Shown: one piece after another, positions 16,453 through 25,249 of the stretch
Layout of the letters: the number at the start of each line of letters is the position of its first letter
Position numbering within the stretch: position 1 is the first letter of the stretch
Source: Verrucomicrobiales bacterium
Lineage (GTDB): Bacteria; Verrucomicrobiota; Verrucomicrobiia; Limisphaerales; JAQGOY01
DNA: 44,885 nucleotides
Assembly: GCA_028293375.1 (NCBI GenBank)
Contig: JAQGOY010000264.1
Span: 1-44,885 of the forward strand
Direction: 5' to 3'
The notes under the pieces: model-generated
The model's database searches: none
What the model was told of the DNA's origin: nothing
The model's input: the letters and a program-made list of their open reading frames with translations, nothing else
Translations under genes and position numbers: made by a program

Positions 16453-17532
16453 CTAGAGGCACTGTGCTTTTTGGCGGAGTGCGTGATCGACGAGAACCAG
16501 GGCTGCCATCGCTTCCACCATGGGAACTGCGCGTGGCAGCACACAGGGATCATGACGACCTCTTCCCTTCAACGTGGTATTCTTATTTTCCACGTCAACC
16601 GTTTCCTGCTCGTGCATCACAGTGGCCACAGGTTTAAACGGAACTCTAAAATGAATCAATTCGCCGTTGGAAATCCCACCCTGGATTCCTCCTGAGCGAT
16701 TGGTGGTCGTGCGTACTTTGCCGTCGATCATTCGAAATGGATCGTTGTGCTCTGTTCCAGTCAGATAGATACTGCTAAAACCTGAACCTATTTCAAACCC
16801 TTTGGTGGCCGGAAGGCTCAACATGGCCTTGGCGAGGTCGGCTTCCAGTCGATCGAAGACAGGTTCACCCCAACCTGGCGGTGCGTTTCGAATCACGCAT
16901 TCCACGATTCCACCCACACTGTCCCCCTTGGCCCGCATGGACTCAATGAGTTCTATCATCTTTTGCGCAGCGGCAGCGTCCGGACACCGGACGATGTTGG
17001 ACTCCACTTCGCTAAACTGAACAGTCGCAGGATCGACAGTGGCCTTGATCTCTTTTACCTGGGAAACAAAAGCCAGGACCTCCACCCCGAAACTCAGCTT
17101 CAGAATTTTTTTTGCCACCGCGCCAGCGGCCACCCGACCAATGGTCTCCCTGGCGCTGGTGCGTCCCCCACCCTGCCAGTTACGAATTCCATATTTGGCT
17201 ACGTAGGTGTAATCGGCGTGGGATGGGCGGTATTTGGAAGCCATTTCGGAATAGGCTTCAGGCCGCATATCCTCGTTTTTAACCATCATGGAAATGGGCG
17301 TTCCTATGGTTTTTCCTTCGAATGTGCCCGATAAAATCTGGACCGTATCCGATTCCTTACGAGGGGTAACAATACTCGACTGGCCAGGACGACGACGGTC
17401 GAGGTCGGGCTGGATGTCCGCTTCGGTCAACTCCAGGCGAGGCGGGCAACCATCGATGACCACGCCGACACCTCCTCCGTGGGATTCGCCCCAGGTGGTG
17501 ATACGAAACAGTTCGCCAAATGAATTGGACAT
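16453..17532 (-). CDS. aroC: chorismate synthase
   Basis: AroC eliminates phosphate from 5-enolpyruvylshikimate-3-phosphate to give chorismate, using reduced FMN, at the end of the shikimate pathway. The 359-residue protein has the family signatures [17 protein letters not shown] near the N-terminus, [18 protein letters not shown] in the middle and [17 protein letters not shown] at the C-terminus, and normal length. Chorismate is also the entry point of the futalosine menaquinone route to which mqnD belongs. It follows the thioredoxin gene on the same strand after 49 bp. The 168 bp between it and the convergent WD40-kinase gene contain a run of nine G (16362-16370). Confidence 0.96.
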   Translation of the reverse strand: MSNSFGELFRITTWGESHGGGVGVVIDGCPPRLELTEADIQPDLDRRRPGQSSIVTPRKESDTVQILSGTFEGKTIGTPISMMVKNEDMRPEAYSEMASKYRPSHADYTYVAKYGIRNWQGGGRTSARETIGRVAAGAVAKKILKLSFGVEVLAFVSQVKEIKATVDPATVQFSEVESNIVRCPDAAAAQKMIELIESMRAKGDSVGGIVECVIRNAPPGWGEPVFDRLEADLAKAMLSLPATKGFEIGSGFSSIYLTGTEHNDPFRMIDGKVRTTTNRSGGIQGGISNGELIHFRVPFKPVATVMHEQETVDVENKNTTLKGRGRHDPCVLPRAVPMVEAMAALVLVDHALRQKAQCL

Positions 17533-17581
17533 TTCCTAATGGTGGAAAAATTCGTCTGAAGAGAAAAGACCAAAAAGGCGG

Positions 17582-18049
17582 TTAAGATGACGATTCCACT
17601 TTGTTTATCGCCTGGGTCAGGACTTTTCCAGGCACAGCACCCTGAATTCGTTCCCTCTCTTTGCCCGATTTCCAAAGGATGATGGTGGGTATGGCATTGA
17701 CCAGCAATTGTTGGGAAACATCAGGAACCTGCCCTGTGTTGAGTTTTAGAAAAAGAGCACGGCCTGACCATTCTTTGGCAGTTCGGGCAAATTCCGGGGC
17801 AAACATCTTGCAGGGACCGCACCATTCGGCCCAGAAATCAACGACAAGCGGCAAACTCGACTCTTTGATAACCGATCGAAAAACGGCCGAGTCCATAACT
17901 TCCAGTGGCTCTGAAACAGGTTCCAATTCTTCCCGGCACGAACCGCAGCGGGACGTTTTGCCCAGCGAAGCAAATGCCATGCGGTTTAACTTTCCGCATT
18001 TCGGGCAGGCCCCAATCACGCCAGATTTATCGAGTCGCAAACCACTCAT
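17582..18049 (-). CDS. trxC: thioredoxin with N-terminal zinc ribbon (Trx2/TrxC type)
   Basis: A 155-residue thiol-disulfide reductant of the cytoplasm. The N-terminal zinc ribbon has Cys15/18 (CPKC) and Cys35/38 (CGSC). The thioredoxin fold follows with the redox motif WCGPC (Cys77, Cys80) inside DFWAEWCGPCK, and the cis-Pro in AIPTII. Zinc-ribbon thioredoxins of this type correspond to E. coli Trx2, which is induced under oxidative stress. It lies between the MFS transporter and aroC on the same strand. Confidence 0.9.
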   Translation of the reverse strand: MSGLRLDKSGVIGACPKCGKLNRMAFASLGKTSRCGSCREELEPVSEPLEVMDSAVFRSVIKESSLPLVVDFWAEWCGPCKMFAPEFARTAKEWSGRALFLKLNTGQVPDVSQQLLVNAIPTIILWKSGKERERIQGAVPGKVLTQAINKVESSS

Positions 18050-18080
18050 GGGGAAAGCTTAAGCCTTTTCGAAAGATTAT

Positions 18081-19355
18081 CTACTTGGAGTCGGATGTCA
18101 GGGATCCGTATTTCCTGACCTCCGGCCAAACACCGGCTATGACGATGGCGACGAGAATAGTGCCAATACCTCCAGCCACTACCGCTGTCGCGAGTCCAAA
18201 ATATTCAGCCACGAGTCCAGACTCGAAACCGCCCAGCTCATTTGAAGTTCCAATAAACAAACTGTTCACGGCGGATACGCGCCCGCGCTTGTCGTCCGGG
18301 GTCAGGAGTTGGACCAGGGTGTGACGAACCACAATGCTGATGTTGTCGGCCGCCCCGCAAACCGCCAGGCAGATGAATGAGAGAAGAAAAGTCTTTGAAA
18401 AACCAAAACCAATGGTGGCCAGACCAAACACGCCCACGGCTATAAACAATGCCCGCCCGGCCTTTTGCATGGGCTTGCGGTGAGCCATGAATAGCGCCAT
18501 GCAGAATGAGCCCAAAGGAAGAGCGCCCTGCAGCCAACCCAATCCACCCGGTCCCACACCTAACACGTCCTTGGCAAAGGCAGGGAGAAGGGTGGTCGCG
18601 CCACCCAGCAACACCGCAAACAGATCCAGGGTGATGGTGCCTAAAAGCAATCGAGTCTTGAAGACGAAAGAAAAACCGGAAAGCAGGCTTTTCATAGATA
18701 ATTTTTCTTTAACAATTTCTCTTTCCACGACAGAGAGAGAGGCGACCAGCAACCCGCAAGTAATGGCGGTGACAAATCCCAAGACGTAGACCACTGAAGG
18801 CTTTTTGGTCAAGGCGATGAGCAACCCCCCAAGGGCGGGACCAGCCACCGATGAAAGTTGAAAGCTGCTGCTGTTCCAGGTGACCGCCTGGGCAAAATAT
18901 TTCCGTGGGACAATGGCAGGCAAGAGCGAACTGCTTGCGGGCCAGAGGAATGTCCGGGCGCTTCCTGCAGTGAACAAAAACAAGTAGGTATATGCCAGAG
19001 GCCAGTGCAAATAGGAAGCCGCAGCCAAACCAAGGCAGGAAAGCGCGATGATCACCTCTGAAACAAAGAAAACCAACTTTCGAGAGTAGTTGTCTGCAAC
19101 GTGTCCCGCCAGCAAAGTCAGGCCAATCATCGGGATCATCTGGGTCAGGCCTACATAGCCTAACTTGAGCGCTGAACCTGTTTTTTCGTAGAGTTCCCAA
19201 CCCACCGCAACTGCCAGCATTTGCCCTCCTATGGAGGCAATAAAACGACCGAGCAGGTAACGCAAATAGTTGGCGTTCTTCAGCACCGCGTAAGGATGAT
19301 CCGAAGGAGCAATCCCTTCTTGCTCAAGAGGATCAGGTGCTGTGTCGTTCAACAT
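18081..19355 (-). CDS. MFS transporter
   Basis: A membrane transporter of about 424 residues with roughly twelve hydrophobic segments and major-facilitator signatures: GHVADNYSRKLVFF between helices 2 and 3, and TPDDKRGRVSAVNSLFIG in the second half. It looks like the MFS_3/EntS-like (DHA3) branch, often drug or siderophore exporters; the substrate cannot be told. The ATG at 19355 (MLNDTAPD) is used. The frame stays open upstream to a TTG at 19418 close to the tRNA gene, which would add basic residues with no family support. Confidence 0.85.
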   Translation of the reverse strand: MLNDTAPDPLEQEGIAPSDHPYAVLKNANYLRYLLGRFIASIGGQMLAVAVGWELYEKTGSALKLGYVGLTQMIPMIGLTLLAGHVADNYSRKLVFFVSEVIIALSCLGLAAASYLHWPLAYTYLFLFTAGSARTFLWPASSSLLPAIVPRKYFAQAVTWNSSSFQLSSVAGPALGGLLIALTKKPSVVYVLGFVTAITCGLLVASLSVVEREIVKEKLSMKSLLSGFSFVFKTRLLLGTITLDLFAVLLGGATTLLPAFAKDVLGVGPGGLGWLQGALPLGSFCMALFMAHRKPMQKAGRALFIAVGVFGLATIGFGFSKTFLLSFICLAVCGAADNISIVVRHTLVQLLTPDDKRGRVSAVNSLFIGTSNELGGFESGLVAEYFGLATAVVAGGIGTILVAIVIAGVWPEVRKYGSLTSDSK

Positions 19356-19427
19356 GTTGTGGAAGTATTCCCGCCGATGAGTGAGCAAACGACAAGCGCA
19401 AAGCGAAGAAAACCGCAAAAAGAAGGT

Positions 19428-19503
19428 TGGTGGAGCCTAGGGGGATCGAACCCCTGACCTCCACAATGCCATTGTGGCGCTCTACCAATTGAGCTAAGAC
19501 CCC
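19428..19503 (-). tRNA. tRNA-Ala (anticodon GGC), CCA encoded
   Basis: The minus strand folds as a complete cloverleaf of 76 bases. The acceptor stem is GGGGTCT/AGGCTCC and contains the G3-U70 pair that marks alanine tRNAs. The anticodon stem CCACA/TGTGG holds loop ATGGCAT, giving anticodon GGC. The T-arm contains GGTTCGATCCC-type sequence, and the 3' end is ACCA in the genome. Confidence 0.96.
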
Positions 19504-19518
19504 AACCGACGTCTGGAA

Positions 19519-19546
19519 AATGTAAAGTTGCAGCCCCGATTGTCAA
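19519..19546 (-). promoter_or_regulatory. sigma70-like promoter of tRNA-Ala
   Basis: On the minus strand, a perfect -35 TTGACA (19541-19546) and a -10 TACATT (19519-19524) are separated by 16 bases. The predicted start is about ten bases before the tRNA 5' end. Confidence 0.65.
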
Positions 19547-19577
19547 AGCTTTTTCGAATTTCCCTGGAGGAAAAAAG

Positions 19578-21467
19578 TTATTTGGCCTGTGCCTCAACAA
19601 GATTGGGATTCGCGATAATGGCCCCTTCAACCTTCGGCGAAGAGTCTACCTGAGCAAAAGTCACAAAGAATGTTGCGCCTTTGCCCACTTCGGCCCTGGC
19701 CCAGATTCTTCCCCCGTGCCTTGTCACGATTCGGTGCACGGTCGCCAGGCCAACCCCCGTTCCTTCAAAATCCGCAGCTTTGTGAAGCCGATTAAAAACA
19801 CGGAATAACCTGTCTACATGGTCCATTGAAAATCCAACGCCGTTGTCTTTTACAAAGATAACCCTTTCGCCAAGATCCGATTGGAAACTCCCAATTTCGA
19901 TGACGGTTGGGTTTACCCGTCGAGAATACTTCAAAGAGTTGGATAAAAGATTGGTAAAAACCTGGCGAATAAGCCCCGGGTCGCCGTCAATAGCTGGCAG
20001 CGGCTGAACCTGCCAGTGAACCACCCGAGCTCCGATTTCCGGCTGCAAATCGAAAATAATATCTTTTATCAAATCTGGAAGAACAATTTTTTCACGAATG
20101 AGCTCGTGAGCTCCAATTTTCGCCAGGTTCAAAAGGTCATCCACCAGTTGTTTCATGTTCCGGGCGTCCCGCATCATTCGGATCAGGTAGTCTTTGGCGG
20201 CCGGCTCCAGCTGTGCAGAGTATTCTTCCTGAAGAATTTCTCCGAAGGCAACGATGTGACGCAAAGGGGAACGAAGATCATGAGAGACAGAATAGGTAAA
20301 GGCCTCCAGTTCCTGATTGGTCGCAGTCAACTGTGCTGTTCGTTCAGAAACACGGTTTTCGAGCTCTACGTTCATGATTTTTATTTCTTCCTCTGCTCTC
20401 CGACGCTCATGAACATCGGTCACCGTTCCCACCCATTCCTTTAAGTGATTTTCGTCGTCAAAGATGGGAACCGCGCGGAAAATGGACCATCGCCAGTCCA
20501 TGGCAGGCTCGTTCCAAAGCCGAATTTCAAATTGCTTCACATGATGATCAACCCCATCGTGAAGCAACGGCTCGATTTGCGGACGGTCCACGGGGTGAAT
20601 CGCGTTCAGCCAGCCATGACCTCGAAATTGGGGCTCGTCCTGGCCGGTAAACAACGTCCAGGTTTCCTGGGGCGCGAAAAAGTTCAATTCGGAATCGCTT
20701 GTCCAAACCATCGCTGTCATGGCGGATACTAATGATTTATATCTTTTACCATTGTCTTTTAGAGTCTGATTCTGGGCCGAAATGGTATCCAGCATATTGT
20801 TGAATGCCACCGTCATTTGTCCCAATTCGTCTTGAGAATCGACCGCGACTCGCACATCGAAGTTTCGTGTGGTCGAAATCAGCCTGGCGACCTTTGAAAG
20901 GGAAAGAATCGGATCGCTTATCTTGGCTTGTAACGATCGAGAGCAGATGAAGGAAAAACCGGCAGCGATGGTCAGCACCCCAATGACAATAATACCGTAG
21001 AGCCGGAACCGATCACGAAGACCGTGCAGGTCCGAAACCAGCACCATTGTTCCCAACCGTTCGGAATTCAAAGTGATAGGCCCCACATAAGTGAGGGTGG
21101 TGGCTTTCAAAATGGTTTGCGGAGCGTCGGTGTTTCTAAAATCAGGCGCGGTGATGGCATCCACTCCGTATGATGCAAAGAGGTTGTTGGAACGATCGTA
21201 AATATGGGCGCTATCAATGCTTTTCTCTTTTCGCAAGGCACGAAGGGCCTCTTCGGCATCACTCGGCACCTTGAAAATCAACGGGGCCACCAGGTTTTCT
21301 GATAGAATATTGGCGACCGTTTCCACCTGCCGAGTGGCGTTCTCGCGAAAGGTGAGGCTTTCGTAGGCGATAAATCCGGCACAACTGATCAATAACCCGA
21401 CCCAGGTCGTAAGCATGATCACCGCCGTCAGTTTCCAGGTGAGCGAAAGGTTTCGGAACGAAGTCAT
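19578..21467 (-). CDS. CHASE8-HAMP-PAS sensor histidine kinase
   Basis: A 629-residue membrane sensor kinase. Transmembrane helices lie at about 12-34 and 156-176. Between them the periplasmic segment (ENATRQVETVANILSENLVAP ... DAEEALRALRKEKSIDSAHIY) matches the CHASE8 domain known from the diguanylate cyclase YfiN/DgcN. A HAMP linker (177-230), a PAS domain (about 242-352) and a coiled coil follow, then a HisKA domain with the phospho-acceptor His396 in YSVSHDLRSPLRH. The HATPase domain has NLLSNSLKYS, DNGVGFS and GTGVGLA. No response regulator is encoded next to it. Its ATG overlaps the stop of the upstream YfiR gene by four bases, so it is probably controlled by that periplasmic protein. 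Confidence 0.9.
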   Translation of the reverse strand: MTSFRNLSLTWKLTAVIMLTTWVGLLISCAGFIAYESLTFRENATRQVETVANILSENLVAPLIFKVPSDAEEALRALRKEKSIDSAHIYDRSNNLFASYGVDAITAPDFRNTDAPQTILKATTLTYVGPITLNSERLGTMVLVSDLHGLRDRFRLYGIIVIGVLTIAAGFSFICSRSLQAKISDPILSLSKVARLISTTRNFDVRVAVDSQDELGQMTVAFNNMLDTISAQNQTLKDNGKRYKSLVSAMTAMVWTSDSELNFFAPQETWTLFTGQDEPQFRGHGWLNAIHPVDRPQIEPLLHDGVDHHVKQFEIRLWNEPAMDWRWSIFRAVPIFDDENHLKEWVGTVTDVHERRRAEEEIKIMNVELENRVSERTAQLTATNQELEAFTYSVSHDLRSPLRHIVAFGEILQEEYSAQLEPAAKDYLIRMMRDARNMKQLVDDLLNLAKIGAHELIREKIVLPDLIKDIIFDLQPEIGARVVHWQVQPLPAIDGDPGLIRQVFTNLLSNSLKYSRRVNPTVIEIGSFQSDLGERVIFVKDNGVGFSMDHVDRLFRVFNRLHKAADFEGTGVGLATVHRIVTRHGGRIWARAEVGKGATFFVTFAQVDSSPKVEGAIIANPNLVEAQAK

Positions 21468-22021
21468 TGCTTTCCCTCTCCTTTCCCTGCCCCAAGCTTC
21501 AACAACCGGGAGCTGACCTGAAGGTGATGCGATCTCACTTCATCGATGTTGATCTGGTAATTGATGCGGTTGGTTGAATAACCAAACTCCAGCATGCCTC
21601 CATCGCGCGCAAAGTCCTTTATTTCGCTAGCAGTAAAAATAGTCTTATCCCGCAGTTCACTCAATACGCCGGGGAAGGACGCCACTTCCGAACTCCCTAT
21701 CACGACCAATTCCGCGTCGAGCGAGGAAGGCAGTGTTTGGTATGACGAAACCTCGATCCGGGAGTTCATTTTGGACTGTAGGTTGGTCAAGCCTTGAAAA
21801 ACAGGATCCAATCCCAGACAGGCGATACGAACCTTGCCATTCCCGGAGAACCGATGCTGGCTGGGGAAATTGGCGAATTTCAGGAAGTTGACGAGAAAGG
21901 CGGCTTTTGCATCGGGCTCAGGTCCAGTTTCAGCGCCCAGGGGGATTTGGAACAATAGGCATACCAGTCCCGCAATCCCGAGCTGGATTGCAATTGCCGC
22001 TTTGGTTGGTAGTGATGCCAC
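21464..22021 (-). CDS. YfiR-family periplasmic protein
   Basis: A protein of about 185 residues of the YfiR (DUF4154) family. It has a signal peptide (to about LGAET) and then the family's opening KAAFLVNFLKFANFP, the middle ELVVIGSSEV and the end part DGGMLEFGYSTNRINYQIN. In Pseudomonas, YfiR is a periplasmic repressor that binds the CHASE8 domain of YfiN. The start is best placed at GTG 22021: a strong AGGAGG lies four bases before it, and it gives a proper signal peptide; an ATG at 22054 lacks such a site. It overlaps the histidine kinase by four bases. Confidence 0.85.
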   Translation of the reverse strand: MASLPTKAAIAIQLGIAGLVCLLFQIPLGAETGPEPDAKAAFLVNFLKFANFPSQHRFSGNGKVRIACLGLDPVFQGLTNLQSKMNSRIEVSSYQTLPSSLDAELVVIGSSEVASFPGVLSELRDKTIFTASEIKDFARDGGMLEFGYSTNRINYQINIDEVRSHHLQVSSRLLKLGAGKGEGKQ

Positions 22022-22122
22022 GTTTCCTCCTACCATAGTGTACGCCGGGACCACTGCCCTACAACCTGCCCTGCGTATGGAGAAGGAACGAACGAATCGC
22101 TAGGAGAAAAGCGAAATAGTCA

Positions 22123-22671
22123 CTACTCTAACCCAAGAATTCTGCGGCCGTTCGGGGTAATCATGGATTGATGCCACGGGGGATCCCAGACAATGTCCAC
22201 GCTCGCATCAGCCACTCCCGGCAGATCCAGAATTTTTTGTTGAGCATCCCCGGCAATGGTCGCGCCCATGCCACATCCCGGGGCGGTCAGGGTCATTTTA
22301 ACGAAGATTTTGCTCCCACCCGTCGGGATGGGTTCGATGAACATGTCGTAAACCAGACCCAAATCCACAATGTTCACGGGAATTTCCGGGTCGTAGCAGC
22401 TCTTCAAAACTTCCCATATTTCTTTTTCCTCAACGGGCTCACTCGAGGTCACTTCCGGCTTCGCAACAGGAGTTTCCGCAGTCAAACCGAGGGCATCCCC
22501 ATCTTTCGAGGAAATTCGATACAATCCTCCCTGCGCGTGGATGGTATAAGTTCCGCCGAGAGTTTGGGTGATATCGACCGAAGTCCCCTTGGGAAGGACG
22601 ATGGTATTTCCCACTGGGATTTGGACAGCGTCGCAATCCCGGGTCAGCTCAACGGACGAAACATTATGCAT
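22123..22671 (-). CDS. sufT: SufT-family Fe-S assembly protein
   Basis: A 182-residue protein matching SufT. It has an N-terminal part typical of the family (RDCDAVQIPVGNTIVLPKGT and TQTLGGTYTI), then a MIP18/DUF59 domain with YDPEIPVNIVDLGLVY, APGCGMG carrying the conserved Cys, and a WDPPW segment. Proteins of this domain help mature iron-sulfur proteins in the cytoplasm. No other suf gene is in the window. It is upstream of the YfiR-kinase pair on the same strand, separated by about 100 bp. Confidence 0.88.
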   Translation of the reverse strand: MHNVSSVELTRDCDAVQIPVGNTIVLPKGTSVDITQTLGGTYTIHAQGGLYRISSKDGDALGLTAETPVAKPEVTSSEPVEEKEIWEVLKSCYDPEIPVNIVDLGLVYDMFIEPIPTGGSKIFVKMTLTAPGCGMGATIAGDAQQKILDLPGVADASVDIVWDPPWHQSMITPNGRRILGLE

Positions 22672-23058
22672 ACGGACCCATTCCTAACGCATTCCGAGGA
22701 ATTTGGCAAACCCCGGTGCGCCCAGCGGAAACCAAAGCGCTCGCCAACAACGACACGAACCCAAAACGCATCGCTTGAAACCAGATCCGTCCGCCGATTC
22801 CGAGCCGCGATCGCACCGAACAGGATGGCAGAAATTCTTGCCATGCATGGCAAGAAGTTGAAAAATGATTTTTAGATATGGAGAAGCGCCTGGAGTTCAA
22901 TTCCCAAATTTCGCCCCACCCTTTAGGTCGAATGGTCTCTTTCTTCCACCAGGAAGCAGAACCCTTGCTGCTGAAGAAGTCAGCCAATGCCAGGTTACTT
23001 TTATTGTCAAACCCGAGTCATGCCCCACACCATGCCTGCGGCGAGAGGAGTTGAAAAA
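22672..23058. other. 387-bp divergent intergenic region with a long palindrome
   Basis: No gene is supported here. It separates divergent sufT and the repeat-protein gene, and holds a perfect 22-bp palindrome (22835-22856). Hydrophobic reading frames on the minus strand are broken across three frames and were not accepted as a gene. A good ribosome-binding site (AGGAG) for the repeat-protein gene lies at its right end. Confidence 0.5.
22835..22856. promoter_or_regulatory. perfect 22-bp palindrome
   Basis: The half-site TTCTTGCCATG is followed without a spacer by its exact reverse complement. It lies about 165 bp before the sufT start and about 200 bp before the repeat-protein start. A dimeric regulator's operator is the simplest reading; a cruciform or a small transcript's hairpin is possible. 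Confidence 0.45.
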
Positions 23059-25142
23059 ATGAAAAAAATTGTGACCCTGGCCGCTGGAACTATTCTAGTT
23101 TTTTGGATGGGGATGCACTACGGCCAGGACCATCCGCGCTCAACGAATCACACGGGAGGGGGAACGACCGCAACGATCCCGGAAGGAACCCGCAGAGCCG
23201 GTGTGAGCCTGGCGGAAATCCCAGAAGTGCGGAATACCCTGGAAAATGTGCTTCGGCAAATAAAGGAGATCTATAGACTCCCCCGGAGAAACGGCAGGCC
23301 GCATTTGTTGATTTAACAAAAACCATTGCCTCGCAAGATTTTAGGAAGGTGTTGCAATTTGTGGACAGCGGGCCAAAAGAATTTCGAAGCGCCTTCCGCA
23401 ATGCCTTACTGCAACAGTGGGCAGAAAGCGACATCGCTGTGGCCATGGCCTATGCGGTAACGGTGCAGCCGGTGGTGGATCGAAACAGTGCCACCTCCGT
23501 GGTCCTAAAGATTTGGACCCGGTCAGACCCGAATTCGGCGTTGAAATGGGTGGAGAGTCAGGGAGGAGCCATGCGATCGGCCTCGACAACGACTTACATC
23601 ACGGCCCTGGCGGCAGTTCAACCGGAAAAGGCGTTGGCCATAACCTTGGCATTACAAAATGGAACTGCCGGATGGGACAATTCGCAAATTTCATCGGTGT
23701 TTAAGCAATGGGCTTCGGATAACCCGGAGGCAGCAGCCACAGCGGCGGCGGCCCTTCCAGCCGGTGTTGCAAAGCAACAAGCAATTCGAGCTCTCACCGG
23801 GCCGTGGGCACAGAAGGATCCTCGGGCCGCCATCCAGTGGTTGTCCTTACTTCCAGAATCGAGGGATAAAAGCCAGTTCCTGCTCGCCGCTGCCACCCAA
23901 TGGGCTGCCGAGGATCCTTCAGCCGCGGCAGAGTATGTTGCCCGGCTGAAACCGGGCCCCTATCTTAATAATACTTATGCGAACATTGCATTGAAGTGGG
24001 CGGAGACTGATCTTCCCGCAGCGATGACTTGGGCGGAATCGCTACCGGACGCCTCCATGAAAAATGCAGCCATGAGCAGAGTCATCTCGGAAATGAGTTC
24101 GCAGAATCCAAAAGGCGCGGTGGAGTATTGGCAGAACCTGTCTGATAAGAGATTACAGGGAACGTCGCTCAATGAAGTAGCTCAAGCCTTCGCTGCGCAG
24201 AATCCGGCAGCGGCGTTGGAGTGGATCAAAAATATGCAGGAACCCGTGATGCAGCGGGAGGCGTTGAGCGCGGCATCGTGGCAGGTGGCTTTGGCAGATC
24301 CGAAAATGGCCGCAGCCTTTGCGGCGACACTGCCGCCTGGATCGGCGCGGAATGAATTTAACTCGAGGATCAGTTCCGTGTGGGGCGGTCTGGACGTGAA
24401 CGCGACCATAGAGTGGGCCAGACAACTCCCACCCGAAGACAGGGCCAGGGCGTTCGACTCTCTCAGTCTTCGCTGGGGATCCCAGGACCCCAAGGGAGCC
24501 ATGGACTATGTGGCCACAATCCAGGACAAAGGACCGTATCAACACTTCATCTCGGACGTGGCCATGGCCTGGGCGCAGGCCGATGCGGGTGGGGCCATCC
24601 AATACCTGGACAACGTGCAGGACGCAGACTTGAAAAGTAAACTGCAAACCTTGATAGCGACCGGGATGGCACACGGCTCGCCAGAGGAGGCAGCAAAATT
24701 TGCCAGCTCTTTGCCACTCGGCGAATCACAGAACAAGGCGATAAGCTCGGTGGTGGGGCTCTGGGCTTCGCAGGACCCGGCAGCAGCCGCGCGATGGGTA
24801 AGTAGTTTCCCGGAAGGATCGGCGAAGCAAAACGCAGTGCAAAGCATCGTGGGCAACTGGAGTGACGTAGACCCGGGAGCGCTTTCCAAGTGGCTGCAGA
24901 CCTTCCCTGAGGAAACAACCAAAGACAATGCTTATTATGCTATGATAAGTCGCATTAGCTACCTAAACCCGGAAACGGCCGCGCAGTACGCGGAAAGTAT
25001 TCAGAACACAGGACGCCGGGCCAGCGCCTACAGGGAAATAGCCAACCGCTGGCTGCAGCTTGATCCCTCGGCAGCGAAGAAATGGCTCCAGGGAGCGCCT
25101 TTGCCGGAGGATCAAAAAGCTTTGCTATTAAAAACACGATAA
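23059..25142 (+). CDS. exported or membrane-anchored protein of about 18 tandem helical repeats, split by a frameshift
   Basis: The start ATG at 23059 has a strong AGGAG site. It begins MKKIVTLAAGTILVFWMGMHYGQ, a signal or anchor helix. That frame ends at 23316, but near base 23280 the reading continues smoothly in the next frame (residues PPEKRQAAFVDLTKTIAS, then KVLQFVDSG) to 25142. One extra C in the run of five C at 23280-23284 would restore a single gene of about 694 codons. A GTG at 23349 could also start the longer part alone. The body consists of about 18 repeats of 31-33 residues with pattern W..xDP..A..W...LP, predicted to form a helical solenoid, probably a protein-binding surface. 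No enzymatic motif is seen. The family seems to be a verrucomicrobial one. Confidence 0.7.
23391..25130 (+). repeat. about 18 tandem protein-coding repeats of roughly 96 bp
   Basis: At protein level the units are clear: for example WAQKDPRAAIQWLSLLPES, WAAEDPSAAAEYVARLKPG and WASQDPAAAARWVSSFPEG. A bulky residue (Trp often), an Asp-Pro pair, Ala-Ala and a further aromatic residue recur every 31-33 residues. The DNA copies are diverged, so the array is old rather than a recent expansion. Confidence 0.75.
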
Positions 25143-25249
25143 TTTGTCCCGTTTTCGAGTCACTCCTCGCCATTGAAGCACCCGTAGCAGGGTGGCGGAT
25201 ATTTACATTGCTATTGATACAGATTACCCAAGGGTTCTAACCTTTGTTG

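Noticed and set aside
19356-19418. Upstream extension of the MFS gene to TTG 19418
   Set aside because: It adds basic residues unlike the family and runs towards the tRNA gene; ATG 19355 is adequate.
22168-22875. A 235-codon open frame on the plus strand
   Set aside because: It is antisense to sufT, whose protein clearly matches its family, and its own translation has no recognisable character.
22664-22987. Hydrophobic reading frames on the minus strand beside the 22-bp palindrome (segments such as MARISAILFGAIAA, RIWFQAMRFGFVSLL and GAPGFAKFLGMR)
   Set aside because: The plausible pieces lie in three different frames and would need two frameshifts within 150 bases; a decayed small gene is possible, but nothing supports it beyond appearance.
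23391-25130. Possible CRISPR or DNA-level satellite array
   Set aside because: The periodicity is at protein level only; the DNA units are diverged and continuously coding.
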